Positions 1 through 7,002 of a DNA stretch of 18,864 nt are shown here, piece by piece. A program made the translations under genes and the position numbers. Position 1 is the first letter of the stretch. Each line of letters starts with the position of its first letter. Source of the DNA: DAOTYE01 sp034434915 (GTDB taxonomy: Bacteria > Chloroflexota > Dehalococcoidia > Dehalococcoidales > RBG-16-60-22); the NCBI GenBank assembly GCA_034434915.1, contig DAOTYE010000026.1, positions 1 through 18,864 on the forward strand, read 5' to 3'. The notes below the pieces were generated by a model. That model saw nothing but the letters and a program-made list of their open reading frames with translations, was not told the DNA's origin and did no database searches.

Positions 1-114
1 GGTCAGGCTGTTATTGGTGCTGGACTCAGTATCGCTGAAATAAGCCCAGCTGCCACTGCCCACCATCCCGATGACCAGCAAAGCCGCAACTGTCAATCCT
101 ACTATCTTCTTCAT
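1..114 (-). CDS. SipW-dependent (TasA/camelysin-like) exported protein, N-terminal fragment
   Basis: The 38 visible codons start at the ATG at 114-112 and run off the left edge. They show a short basic start (MKKI), a hydrophobic core of about 15 residues, then GSWAYFSDTESSTNN. The A-Y-F-S-D-T-E block after a G/S-rich stretch is the hallmark of the SipW-cognate class of signal peptide found on TasA, camelysin and related surface or fibre proteins. The mature domain lies outside the window, so its fold is unknown. A strong ribosome site (GGAGGT) lies in the 30-bp gap after the signal peptidase gene on the same strand, so peptidase and substrate are probably co-transcribed. The reading frame from base 1 to base 114 is base-for-base identical to the fragment at 18751-18864, which shows two paralogues or a repeated locus. 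Family assignment rests on the signal peptide only. Confidence 0.8.
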   Translation of the reverse strand, partial: MKKIVGLTVAALLVIGMVGSGSWAYFSDTESSTNNSLT

Positions 115-115
115 C
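1..115. repeat. Left arm of a 115-bp perfect terminal inverted repeat
   Basis: Bases 1-115 are the exact reverse complement of 18750-18864. Past base 115 there is one mismatch, then nine further matching bases covering the ribosome site, after which similarity stops. The repeat equals the start of the TasA-like genes. Confidence 0.97.
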
Positions 116-144
116 CGCTACCTCCGCTTCTTTCAACTCTAAAA

Positions 145-1293
145 TCACTGATAAATCCCAGCCCTGTAGTACGGGCTCTGGTATTCTTCAGACAACTGAC
201 TTTTGCCGTTACCGGAATCATGTATTTGACGCGTTATCTTCTTTTCCTGCTTTTCATTCAGGTCACCAGCCCACTCTTCCAGCGCATCGGCAGAAGCTTG
301 GATGGCGTCTGTGGTCTCTGCCACTGTTTCAGCCATTCTGACGGTGATTTCAGTCATCCGGGGAACGCGGGTGCTTCTGGTGCCGAGACTGTTTATCCAG
401 GCGGCAATCTTCCGCCTGGTCATTTCAGCAGCGATTTCCCGCGCCGCATCCACTTTCGGGTGTGGCGCTGATTGTTGGACCGGGTATTCCTGAGTTTTTT
501 CCTGATAATTCACCGCCGGAGCTACGGAAGCGGCCGGTCTCATTTCTACAGCTTCCGGAGACGGTTGCCATTGAGCTACTGGAGCAACGGCGCTAGCTGT
601 CAGGACATCCCGTGGCGGGTTAACGTGTGGCGCCAATGCCGGAGCGCTCATTCTTATTGGCTCGGCTTTTGGCAGTGGGGTTACGCGTGGTTTTGCCAGC
701 GCTGGAGCTTGATTCGGGGTGACTGGCTTGCTCACCGCCGGCTGAGCATCAGCTTTACCCACTGAGGCAGTTTTTGCCGGCGGTTTGCGGCGGGTCTTCC
801 CGGGGGTCTCGTCACGCAAGGCTTCCTGAATAATCCCTTTGACCAGAAATCCCACGATGAGCATTGCCGGAAGAATGATGAGCAGGAACCAGCCCAGCTT
901 GGTGCGAACAAAGCTGGTGACGTAGCCCAGATACGGAATCTTGAACAGGTAGATGCTTTTAATGTCAGAAATCGGCACCAGCCAGGGGTCTGCTTCTTCC
1001 AGGGCATCGCCTTTGGTAGATACATTGTTGCCGTCAATGGATACCACGCGATGAGTCACCAGCTCTTTGTTCCTCACGAAGGTAACAATCGTCCCCGGTG
1101 TCAAAGGCGACCCACTGGCGGGACCGGCGATTATCACATCTCCCATATTCAGGGTAGGTTTCATGCTTTCACTGCGCAGGACATACAGGTCATAGTCCGG
1201 CGATAGGTGCAGAAAAAGACTCGCCAGAATGACGGACGCCAATGCGATTGTAATCACCCAGTTTACAATCTTCATATTCCGGCGCATTCTCAT
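145..1293 (-). CDS. sipW: SipW-type signal peptidase I with long proline-rich C-terminal tail
   Basis: This membrane serine peptidase of the SipW/ER type should remove the signal peptide of the adjacent TasA-like protein. From the chosen start (382 aa) a transmembrane helix spans about residues 11-30. The catalytic block LRSESMKPTLNMGD has Ser43, and VTHRVV has His81 where classical bacterial peptidases carry Lys. STKGDALEEADP provides conserved Asp residues, and a second helix lies at about 134-153. A tail of about 229 residues follows: a Pro/Ala-rich linker to about 285, then a charged helical segment (AAREIAAEMTRRKIAAW onward). Typical SipW proteins have about 190 residues and no such tail. 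With an N-in topology the tail would be cytoplasmic. The ATG at 1293 is preferred because AAGGGGAG lies about 10 nt upstream and the predicted promoter -10 is at 1338-1333. The open frame continues upstream to 1467 but would run through that promoter; ATG 1320 is an alternative. Confidence 0.85.
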   Translation of the reverse strand: MRMRRNMKIVNWVITIALASVILASLFLHLSPDYDLYVLRSESMKPTLNMGDVIIAGPASGSPLTPGTIVTFVRNKELVTHRVVSIDGNNVSTKGDALEEADPWLVPISDIKSIYLFKIPYLGYVTSFVRTKLGWFLLIILPAMLIVGFLVKGIIQEALRDETPGKTRRKPPAKTASVGKADAQPAVSKPVTPNQAPALAKPRVTPLPKAEPIRMSAPALAPHVNPPRDVLTASAVAPVAQWQPSPEAVEMRPAASVAPAVNYQEKTQEYPVQQSAPHPKVDAAREIAAEMTRRKIAAWINSLGTRSTRVPRMTEITVRMAETVAETTDAIQASADALEEWAGDLNEKQEKKITRQIHDSGNGKSQLSEEYQSPYYRAGIYQ

Positions 1294-1332
1294 ACCCCGG
1301 TTCTCCCCTTTTACATTCATCTCAATTCCCAT

Positions 1333-1395
1333 GCTATACATTGTAAATAGCACAGACAATAGTCTGATGGTACCAACGACATAATTATTTGGTAC
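1333..1395 (-). promoter_or_regulatory. Putative sipW promoter with GTAC boxes
   Basis: On the minus strand, TTGGTACCA (1376-1368) is followed after 5 bp by CTATTG (1362-1357), which contains the start of a -35-like TTGTCT (1359-1354). GTG lies at 1353-1351 and a -10-like TATAGC at 1338-1333. The spacer is only 15 bp, so the -10 is provisional. A second GTAC lies at 1395-1392, 22 bp from the first. The TTGGTACCA-N5-CTATTG-N3-GTG block recurs with identical spacing upstream of the TasA-like gene at 18751, which is the best support for function. Predicted transcription begins near 1326, just upstream of the start codon at 1293. Confidence 0.5.
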
Positions 1396-1512
1396 TAAAA
1401 GAATGGTGCGTAGTTCTTCTGTCGTATTCCGGGAAGCAGATGAAATCAATGCCAGACTGGCGGTCAAATAGGTTGCGGAGTAGGAATCTGTTAAGGGGGG
1501 TATGTCTCCGTG

Positions 1513-3282
1513 TTAAGAGCGGTGATTATTCCCGTTCTGCGGTTCAAAGCTATCAGCGGCAAACACACTGCGCAGTACCTCTGAGGGCGTGGTGATGCCC
1601 TCTCTCACCTTGGACATACCGTCTTCCTCTAATGGTATCATACCTTCATTGAAAGCGGCTTCCCTGACTTTCCTGGGGCTGGCGTTATCGTCAACCACTA
1701 TCTGCCGGATGCTATCGCTCACCAGCAGAACCTCAAACAAGCCGATGCGCTTGTGGTATCCTGTATTGGCGCAGAATTTGCATCCGGTACCGCTCTGGTA
1801 GAACTCCAGTTGCGCATTCATCCATTTGGCGTAAGCTGTTTTCTCATTTGGCGTGGGCTCTTTTCTGACGGCGCAATGGTGGCAGACGCGGCGGACAATT
1901 CTCTGGGCGACAACTCCAATGACGCTGGAAGAAAGGAGATACGGTTCTACTCCCAGATGAAGCATGCGGGTAAATGCCCTGGCGGCATCACTGGCGTGGA
2001 TTGAAGAGAGGACAAGACATCCGGTCAGGCTTGCCTCTACCGCGGTCTGGGCGGTCTCCCGGTCGCGGATTTCTCCCACCACAATGACGTCAGGGTCAAG
2101 CCTGAGCATCGCCCGTATGCCGTTGGCGAAGTTGAGATTGGCTTTGATATTGGTCTGGCAATGATTGACGCCGTCAATTTCATATTCCACCGGGTCTTCA
2201 ATGGTGATGATGTTAGCGCCCTCCCGTTTCAGGTGGTTAATGGAGGCGTAGAGAGTGGTGGTTTTGCCGGAGCCGGTGGGTCCTGCCACCAGTATCATGC
2301 CATACGGGGCTTGTAGCAGGTGCTTGTAGCGTGCCAGCGACCACGAATCAAGACCGAGCTCATCCAGTTGTAGCAAGGTGAAGTTCCGGTTGAGGAGGCG
2401 CAAAACCGCCATTTCACCGAAGACCGTGCAGAATGTGCCGATACGCACATCAACCGTTTGTTCATCAATATCAAAGTTGAAGTGACCGTCTTGAGGTCGC
2501 CTCCGTTCAGCAATATCCATCTTTGCCTGCAGTTTTAACCGTGAGAGCAATTTATTGTGAATGTTAAGCGGCAGGCGCTGGATTTCATGCAGGACACCAT
2601 CAATACGGTACCTAATGCGCAGGGAGTCGCTCTGTGGCTCAATGTGAATATCCGATGCTCTGGAATGTATGGCTTCCTGGATAATGAGCTTGATAACACG
2701 GTCTATGGGAGCGTCAGCAACTTCAACGGTGCTACGGCTATCCTGGTCAATCTCATCGCTCGCCAGCTTTTCAATATCCTCTGAGACCGGACCACCGGTC
2801 TTATAGCAGAGACGTATTGATTCTTCTATTTCAGCCGGGTCAGCGGTGACCGGTATTACCCTCATGCCGGATACGCTCTGGGCGTCCCGGTAGGCGAGGC
2901 TATCTTCAGGGTCAGTCATTACCAATGTAAGGCAACCATTTTTAACCTCAAGCGGTAACACCTTGTATTTGCGCGCCAGCCGTTCCGGAATCAGCGCGAG
3001 GGCTTCACGCTGTATTTCTCTCTCCTTCAGGCTGACTAAAGGCACCCCGTGCTTAAAGGATGCAGTGGGCTCATCCGGCGGTATCAGCCCTTCTTTAATC
3101 AGAATGTTGAATATTCCGTTCCCGTTGCCGCTGGCTTGGGTCTGTGGCTGGTCACGGCTTTCAGGCTGAGTAGCGTGAGTCTCACAGGAAACGGGCATTT
3201 TATCCGGCTCGTTCTGGCTTTTTGCGGGTGGGAGCCCTTTTTCACTCTTCTTATCTAGTTTTTTTGTTTCCAGGTCAGCCAT
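1513..3282 (-). CDS. pilB: Type IV pilus extension ATPase PilB/GspE family (copy 1)
   Basis: This cytoplasmic hexameric AAA-like ATPase (589 aa) powers pilus extension or type II-like export. Residues 1-60 are charged, low-complexity and probably disordered. A GspE/PilB N-terminal domain follows (ALALIPERLARKYKVLPLEV). The catalytic domain contains SRASDIHIEP, Walker A GPTGSGKTTT at 334-343 (Lys340), Walker B RLDPDVIVVGEIRD (Glu404), the His box SSIHAS (His429) and a zinc tetracysteine (Cys467, 470, 501, 504). All catalytic residues are present. The ATG at 3282 is chosen because AGGAAA lies about 6 nt upstream; a TTG 27 bp further out lacks a comparable site. It is transcribed away from the main pilus operon and lies 219 bp upstream of sipW on the same strand. 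It is a clear paralogue of the ATPase at 5476-7002, so it may be a dedicated motor for a second substrate. That role is inference. Confidence 0.93.
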   Translation of the reverse strand: MADLETKKLDKKSEKGLPPAKSQNEPDKMPVSCETHATQPESRDQPQTQASGNGNGIFNILIKEGLIPPDEPTASFKHGVPLVSLKEREIQREALALIPERLARKYKVLPLEVKNGCLTLVMTDPEDSLAYRDAQSVSGMRVIPVTADPAEIEESIRLCYKTGGPVSEDIEKLASDEIDQDSRSTVEVADAPIDRVIKLIIQEAIHSRASDIHIEPQSDSLRIRYRIDGVLHEIQRLPLNIHNKLLSRLKLQAKMDIAERRRPQDGHFNFDIDEQTVDVRIGTFCTVFGEMAVLRLLNRNFTLLQLDELGLDSWSLARYKHLLQAPYGMILVAGPTGSGKTTTLYASINHLKREGANIITIEDPVEYEIDGVNHCQTNIKANLNFANGIRAMLRLDPDVIVVGEIRDRETAQTAVEASLTGCLVLSSIHASDAARAFTRMLHLGVEPYLLSSSVIGVVAQRIVRRVCHHCAVRKEPTPNEKTAYAKWMNAQLEFYQSGTGCKFCANTGYHKRIGLFEVLLVSDSIRQIVVDDNASPRKVREAAFNEGMIPLEEDGMSKVREGITTPSEVLRSVFAADSFEPQNGNNHRS

Positions 3283-3345
3283 TACAGTTTCCTGCGCAAT
3301 AGTCACCAACAGTCATAAAAGAGGACGGATGTGCCGGGCATTTCT

Positions 3346-3374
3346 ATGATAATAAGGAAGCCAGTGACAATCAA
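3346..3374 (-). promoter_or_regulatory. Putative promoter of the leftward pilB
   Basis: Reading the minus strand, TTGATT (3374-3369) and TATCAT (3351-3346) are separated by 17 bp, a reasonable sigma70-type pair. A start near 3339 would give a leader of about 57 nt before the ATG at 3282. Unlike the other promoters here, it shows no CTATTG element and no GTAC box next to the -35. The nearest GTAC is about 80 bp further upstream at 3454. Assigned from sequence pattern only. Confidence 0.4.
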
Positions 3375-3536
3375 TCCGTCATTGGGTGGTATCTGGGATA
3401 CATCCGGGGTAGGAGATGATACCCCTCCAGGGCTATTTTCACATTTAGTCAGGGTACGCTTGGGAAACGAGAGGTACTTAATTCTTGCGGCAGGGGAAGG
3501 TGGTACAACTCAGCAACTGTCAATCTGAAGCATAGT

Positions 3537-3552
3537 CTGGCAAAACTGCCAG
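3537..3552. other. Perfect inverted repeat in the divergent intergenic region
   Basis: CTGGCA-AAAC-TGCCAG can form a 6-bp stem with a 4-nt loop and is followed on the plus strand by a pyrimidine run (tccctcttttctt). It lies within the roughly 280-bp stretch between the two divergent promoters (3375-3649), which contains no convincing gene. GTAC sequences at 3454, 3474, 3503 and 3620 are the only other recurrent signals there. The hairpin could be a terminator for an unseen short RNA or part of a structured leader; no upstream plus-strand gene needs terminating. Confidence 0.3.
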
Positions 3553-3619
3553 TCCCTCTTTTCTTAATCTTCTTTATAATGATGTAACATCGCCCGAGCG
3601 CGGCATAGTGAATCATCCT

Positions 3620-3684
3620 GTACTTTTGTCTGTTTCCGTAGTTACTCCAGTACTATTGACCCTGCCACGCTCAGAATCTATGCT
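3620..3684 (+). promoter_or_regulatory. Putative promoter of the coiled-coil gene, with GTAC boxes
   Basis: A -35-like TTGACC (3656-3661) and a -10-like TATGCT (3679-3684) are separated by 17 bp, giving a start near 3691. AGTACTATTGA at 3649-3659 overlaps the -35 and is repeated exactly at 5394-5404 in front of the second pilB gene. Another GTAC lies 30 bp upstream at 3620. The leader carries GAGGGG five bases before the ATG at 3732. The spacing and the shared 11-mer make this one of the better-supported promoters here. Confidence 0.55.
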
Positions 3685-3731
3685 TATGGAGTAAGAAGTT
3701 CAACTTTTGAATACTAACATGAGGGGCGGAC

Positions 3732-5267
3732 ATGTATCAGTCGCAGGACAAAAATCAGGGTATCAGACAGGGTGGGACAGACTGGGACCAGATTAAGGAA
3801 TTGCTCTCCCGTGAACTGCGCGTCGTTGATAACGGGCTGGACCCGGACGGCGTCATGTCTTTTATTGAAACCTTCGTGGGGTCAAGTGAACAGGCCGCCC
3901 AGCTGGTGGAGCGGTTTTCCACGTTCCAGAAGGCGTCCCAGGCAATGGAAAAGACACTGGCGGAAGCCAGACAGCTCGCCGGGCGGTTAAAAGAGCAGGC
4001 ACAGCTGGAAGCTGAGGCAGAGAAGCAGATTGCCCTTGAAGTCGCCAAGCGCAAGATTGCGGAAATCCTGGAACAGGTGAGAAGGAGCTGTCATGCTTCC
4101 ATAGATGAGACCAGCCAGCTGTTAGCTGAAACCAAGCGCAAGCTGGATGAAATGCTTATCCAGACCAGCCAGAGCTGTGTGGCATGCATCCAGGGAGCAA
4201 ACTCGGCATATATTGAAGCCATGAATACGGTTAAAGAGGCGGAGCAGAAAGCGTTCCAGGATGCTGAGAGGAAAGCCATAGCGAATGCCCAGGCGTTACA
4301 GGAAGAAATGAATAATAAGGTAAGCGCCGCCTGTAAAGACCTGCAGGCGCTCTTCAAGCGGATGGGTACTGCCAGCACAAAGGTTAATCTGCCGGCTGAC
4401 AGCAAAGGTTACAAATATGTAAGTCCACCCGTCAAACCTGAAATTCAAACCCCCCTGGTCGCTGAGAAGTCAAGAGAAAAGATTATTGAAGAGGAACCGC
4501 CGCGCTACAGTGAGTTTCAAATAAAACCCGCAGTGCAGAAGCCTGTGGCAGGCAAGGAGGGTATAGAAGACAGGTTAACGGCGGAATACTTTGATTCTGC
4601 CGCCAGCCCGGAAGCCCAGATGCCGCAGAGATATGATGAGGGGGATAAGGGAGTGGAGAGCGGGCTCTCAGCGGAGTATGGTGATTATCAGGTAGAGTCT
4701 CCGGTGCAGGCATCACCGGCATATGAAGGGCTGGGGAGCGGGCTTGAAAACCATCTGTCAGATGAGTATGGTGACATCGCAGTAAAGCCCGGCGTGCCGT
4801 CAGCACAGGGTGAGCAAGTGGGTGGGGAGACAGAAAGCGCACTCTCGGTGGAGTATGGTGATTCTCAGATGAAGTCTCCGGTACAGGCAGCACCGGCGTA
4901 TCAGGAGCCGCGCCGGAAGGCGGAAGAGATGGTACCGGGTGAAGCTAAACTTTACCAGGGTGAGGTAGCCATCGTCCTTCCTAAAGGGGTCAAACCGTCC
5001 TGGCTGGAACAGCTCAAGAATAAGCTGTTCACAACTCCAGGGATATTCCTGCGCATGGAGTCCGGAGGCGATTTTGACCAGATTGTCGTCGTGCTATCGC
5101 TCAGCAGGCCCGTTGCCCTTTCCCCACTGCTCATGGAGTTGCCGGCAGTCCAGAACGTGGCTGAGAAGAGGAACGGGAAGGAACCCGCTCGGGCGGGCGA
5201 AGGCATGCTGAGCCATGCCAGCCGGCCGGTGCTCATGGTGACGCTCGGGGAAGAAGCGTTCAACTAA
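3732..5267 (+). CDS. Coiled-coil protein with 30-residue tandem repeats, function unknown
   Basis: I do not recognise a named family. The 511-aa product has no signal peptide or membrane segment and is predicted cytoplasmic. Residues 1-55 form a short N-terminal region. About 60-210 are a highly charged Ala/Glu/Lys/Gln-rich helix that should form a long coiled coil, reminiscent of DivIVA- or ATP-synthase-b-like rods. A Pro-rich linker follows. Residues about 275-385 hold four copies of a degenerate repeat centred on L-S-x-E-Y-G-D, about 30 residues apart. The last 100 residues contain a compact alpha/beta-looking domain (GEVAIVLPKG ... FDQIVVVLSLSRPV). The ATG at 3732 has GAGGGG five bases upstream. 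It has its own promoter and precedes the pilus operon by 208 bp. Its promoter shares an 11-bp element with that of pilB2, suggesting co-regulation. A scaffold or polar-localisation role for the pilus machine is a guess. Confidence 0.8.
   Translation: MYQSQDKNQGIRQGGTDWDQIKELLSRELRVVDNGLDPDGVMSFIETFVGSSEQAAQLVERFSTFQKASQAMEKTLAEARQLAGRLKEQAQLEAEAEKQIALEVAKRKIAEILEQVRRSCHASIDETSQLLAETKRKLDEMLIQTSQSCVACIQGANSAYIEAMNTVKEAEQKAFQDAERKAIANAQALQEEMNNKVSAACKDLQALFKRMGTASTKVNLPADSKGYKYVSPPVKPEIQTPLVAEKSREKIIEEEPPRYSEFQIKPAVQKPVAGKEGIEDRLTAEYFDSAASPEAQMPQRYDEGDKGVESGLSAEYGDYQVESPVQASPAYEGLGSGLENHLSDEYGDIAVKPGVPSAQGEQVGGETESALSVEYGDSQMKSPVQAAPAYQEPRRKAEEMVPGEAKLYQGEVAIVLPKGVKPSWLEQLKNKLFTTPGIFLRMESGGDFDQIVVVLSLSRPVALSPLLMELPAVQNVAEKRNGKEPARAGEGMLSHASRPVLMVTLGEEAFN
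4560..4905 (+). repeat. Degenerate 90-bp in-frame tandem repeats
   Basis: The codons for E-Y begin at 4584, 4674, 4764 and 4851, so the unit is 90, 90 and 87 bp (30, 30 and 29 residues). Each unit carries L-(S/T)-x-E-Y-(G/F)-D. The second and fourth also share a following S-P-V-Q-A-x-P-A-Y. The copies have diverged at most other positions, so they are selected at the protein level or are old duplications. Confidence 0.8.
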
Positions 5268-5292
5268 CACTCCCGTTAGCAATGACTCACTC

Positions 5293-5320
5293 CTGACTGT
5301 CCGGTCAGACTCCGTCTTTT
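5293..5320 (+). terminator. Weak terminator candidate after the coiled-coil gene
   Basis: CTGAC (5293-5297) and GTCAG (5304-5308) form a 5-bp stem with a 6-nt loop, followed within about 8 bases by TCTTTT. It lies 26 bp past the stop codon. The stem is short and the T-run is displaced, so termination may be partial. Confidence 0.25.
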
Positions 5321-5363
5321 GACATGGCGCGAAATGCCGTATAGAGCCCCGTCAAGTAACAAG

Positions 5364-5430
5364 GTACTGCCGTACTGTCTTTAATCTATCCAAAGTACTA
5401 TTGATGGCATCGCTGCGCACTGCGTACAAT
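5364..5430 (+). promoter_or_regulatory. Putative pilus operon promoter with four GTAC boxes
   Basis: TTGATG (5401-5406) and TACAAT (5425-5430) are separated by 18 bp, giving a start near 5437. Four GTAC tetramers fall in 64 bp (5364, 5372, 5395, 5424). The first two form GTACTGCCGTACT, matching GTACTGCTGTACT at 18582-18594 at 12 of 13 bases. The third lies in AGTACTATTGA, shared with the promoter at 3649. An activator binding upstream of the -35 is the natural reading, but no binding has been shown. A poorly placed AGGAAAG (5457-5463) is the only ribosome-site candidate for the ATG at 5476. Confidence 0.55.
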
Positions 5431-5475
5431 TCCAAAGAGATTACTACTTTCTTAGTAGGAAAGTGATAGATAAAA

Positions 5476-7002
5476 ATGACGATGTCTGAAGCCAAGTCAG
5501 GCACTCCTGTTATTGACCTCAATAAATACCCCATCCAGCCAGAGGCTTTGCGGCTCATTCCGGAGACTATGGCACGAAAGTATAACGTCATACCGCTGGC
5601 GGTGGAAAACGGCAGTTTACTGGTGGGTATGGCGCAGGCGGATGATATTTATATCCTTGAAGCGTTAGGCGCTCAGGCGAGGATGAGAATCCAGCCTGCC
5701 CTGGTACAGCCAGACCAAATTCAGCAAGCCATAGACTTACAATACCAGGCTTATAAAGAGATAGAGAAGCATCTCAACCAGGCGATTGAGCTGGGGGAGA
5801 AAGGGAAAGCCGCCGCCGGAGAAAGCTCAAACCAGGCGGTAGTCAAAGCTTTATCTCAGACTATTGAAGAGGCGGTGAAGCACCGCGCCTCAGATATTCA
5901 CATAGAGCCTCAGCAGGACCATCTCCGCGTGCGCTATCGCATTGACGGGGTGCTTCATGAAAAGATGTCTCTGCCTCTTAGCGTCCACGGGTCAATACTG
6001 ACCAGGATAAAGGTCTTAGCCAATCTGAACATTGCTGACCACCGCCCGCAGGATGGTCAGTTTTCTCACAAAATCAGGGACCGGGAAGTGGACATCCGTG
6101 TAGGCATTGTCCCCACGACTTATGGCGAGATGGCGGTCATGCGTATTCTGGATAAAAAAATGAGCGCGTTACAGCTTTCGCAGGTGGGTTTTTCACCCAG
6201 AGGTCTCGCCACGTATGAGAATATGCTGAAATGTAAATACGGCATGATACTCGTGGCAGGACCGACAGGCTCAGGTAAAACGACCACGCTATACGCTTCC
6301 ATAAACCAGATTGACCGCAAGGGGCGCAAGGTAATTACCATTGAAGACCCGGTGGAATACCGCTTTAAAGATATTAACCAGATTCAGGTCAACCCGCGGA
6401 CCGGTCTTACCTTTGCGGCCGGTTTGCGCTCAGTATTGAGACTGGACCCGGATGTCATTCTCGTAGGAGAAATCCGGGACCCGGAGACGGCAGAAATCGC
6501 CGTGCAGGCAGCTCTTACCGGGCACCTGGTGCTTTCTTCCATTCATGCTAACAATGCGGTGAGCGCACTCTTCCGCCTGCTTGACCTGGGCATAGGACGT
6601 TTTCTGATTCCTGCCGCGGTGATTGGCATCGTCAGCCAGCGCATGGTCAGGAGGGTCTGTCCACACTGTGCCAGACCGGCACCCGCGCCCCCGCCGGCTC
6701 AACGCGCTTACTTCAATGAGCTGGGTGAAAACAGGGTTGAATTCATGTACGGCGCCGGCTGTAACGCCTGTTCACAGACGGGCTTTCTGGGGCGGACCGC
6801 CACGCTGGAGATTCTGACCATCAATAGTGAGATTGGCCGCGCGATACTGGATGGCGCCAGCGCAGATGAAATCCGTGCTAAAGCCATAAAATCAGGCATG
6901 GTGCCCATGTGGCGTGACGCCATGCTGAAAGCTAAAGCTGGCATAACCACGCCAGATGAGGTCCTGCGCAATATTTTCTCCATAGATAGGGCAGGGGTAT
7001 GA
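5476..7002 (+). CDS. pilB: Type IV pilus extension ATPase PilB/GspE family (copy 2)
   Basis: First gene of the compact pilus operon (508 aa). It is the cytoplasmic motor expected to drive subunit polymerisation through PilC. The N-terminal domain (ALRLIPETMARKYNVIPLAV) matches that of the leftward copy without the disordered extension. The catalytic part has HRASDIHIEP, Walker A GPTGSGKTTT at 262-271 (Lys268), Walker B RLDPDVILVGEIRD (Glu332), His box SSIHAN, and zinc cysteines at 395, 398, 429 and 432. The NIADHRPQDG segment is one residue shorter than the usual NIAERRxPQDG and than the leftward paralogue. Its stop overlaps the pilC start (ATGA), indicating translational coupling. The start codon has only a weakly spaced purine-rich site; ATG 5482 is an in-frame alternative. 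Confidence 0.94.
   Translation: MTMSEAKSGTPVIDLNKYPIQPEALRLIPETMARKYNVIPLAVENGSLLVGMAQADDIYILEALGAQARMRIQPALVQPDQIQQAIDLQYQAYKEIEKHLNQAIELGEKGKAAAGESSNQAVVKALSQTIEEAVKHRASDIHIEPQQDHLRVRYRIDGVLHEKMSLPLSVHGSILTRIKVLANLNIADHRPQDGQFSHKIRDREVDIRVGIVPTTYGEMAVMRILDKKMSALQLSQVGFSPRGLATYENMLKCKYGMILVAGPTGSGKTTTLYASINQIDRKGRKVITIEDPVEYRFKDINQIQVNPRTGLTFAAGLRSVLRLDPDVILVGEIRDPETAEIAVQAALTGHLVLSSIHANNAVSALFRLLDLGIGRFLIPAAVIGIVSQRMVRRVCPHCARPAPAPPPAQRAYFNELGENRVEFMYGAGCNACSQTGFLGRTATLEILTINSEIGRAILDGASADEIRAKAIKSGMVPMWRDAMLKAKAGITTPDEVLRNIFSIDRAGV

Noticed and set aside
1294..1467. Upstream extension of the signal peptidase reading frame to a TTG codon
   Set aside because: It would translate through the conserved GGTACCA/CTATTG promoter block, and the added residues are not part of the peptidase family; ATG 1293 has a good ribosome site.
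3331..3528. Short GTG-started open frame (65 codons) in the divergent region
   Set aside because: No ribosome site, no recognisable domain, composition not coding-like, and it overlaps the predicted leftward promoter.
4560..4905. CRISPR-like periodicity
   Set aside because: The 90-bp repeats are degenerate, in frame, and explained by protein repeats; no identical repeats with unique spacers occur anywhere in the window.
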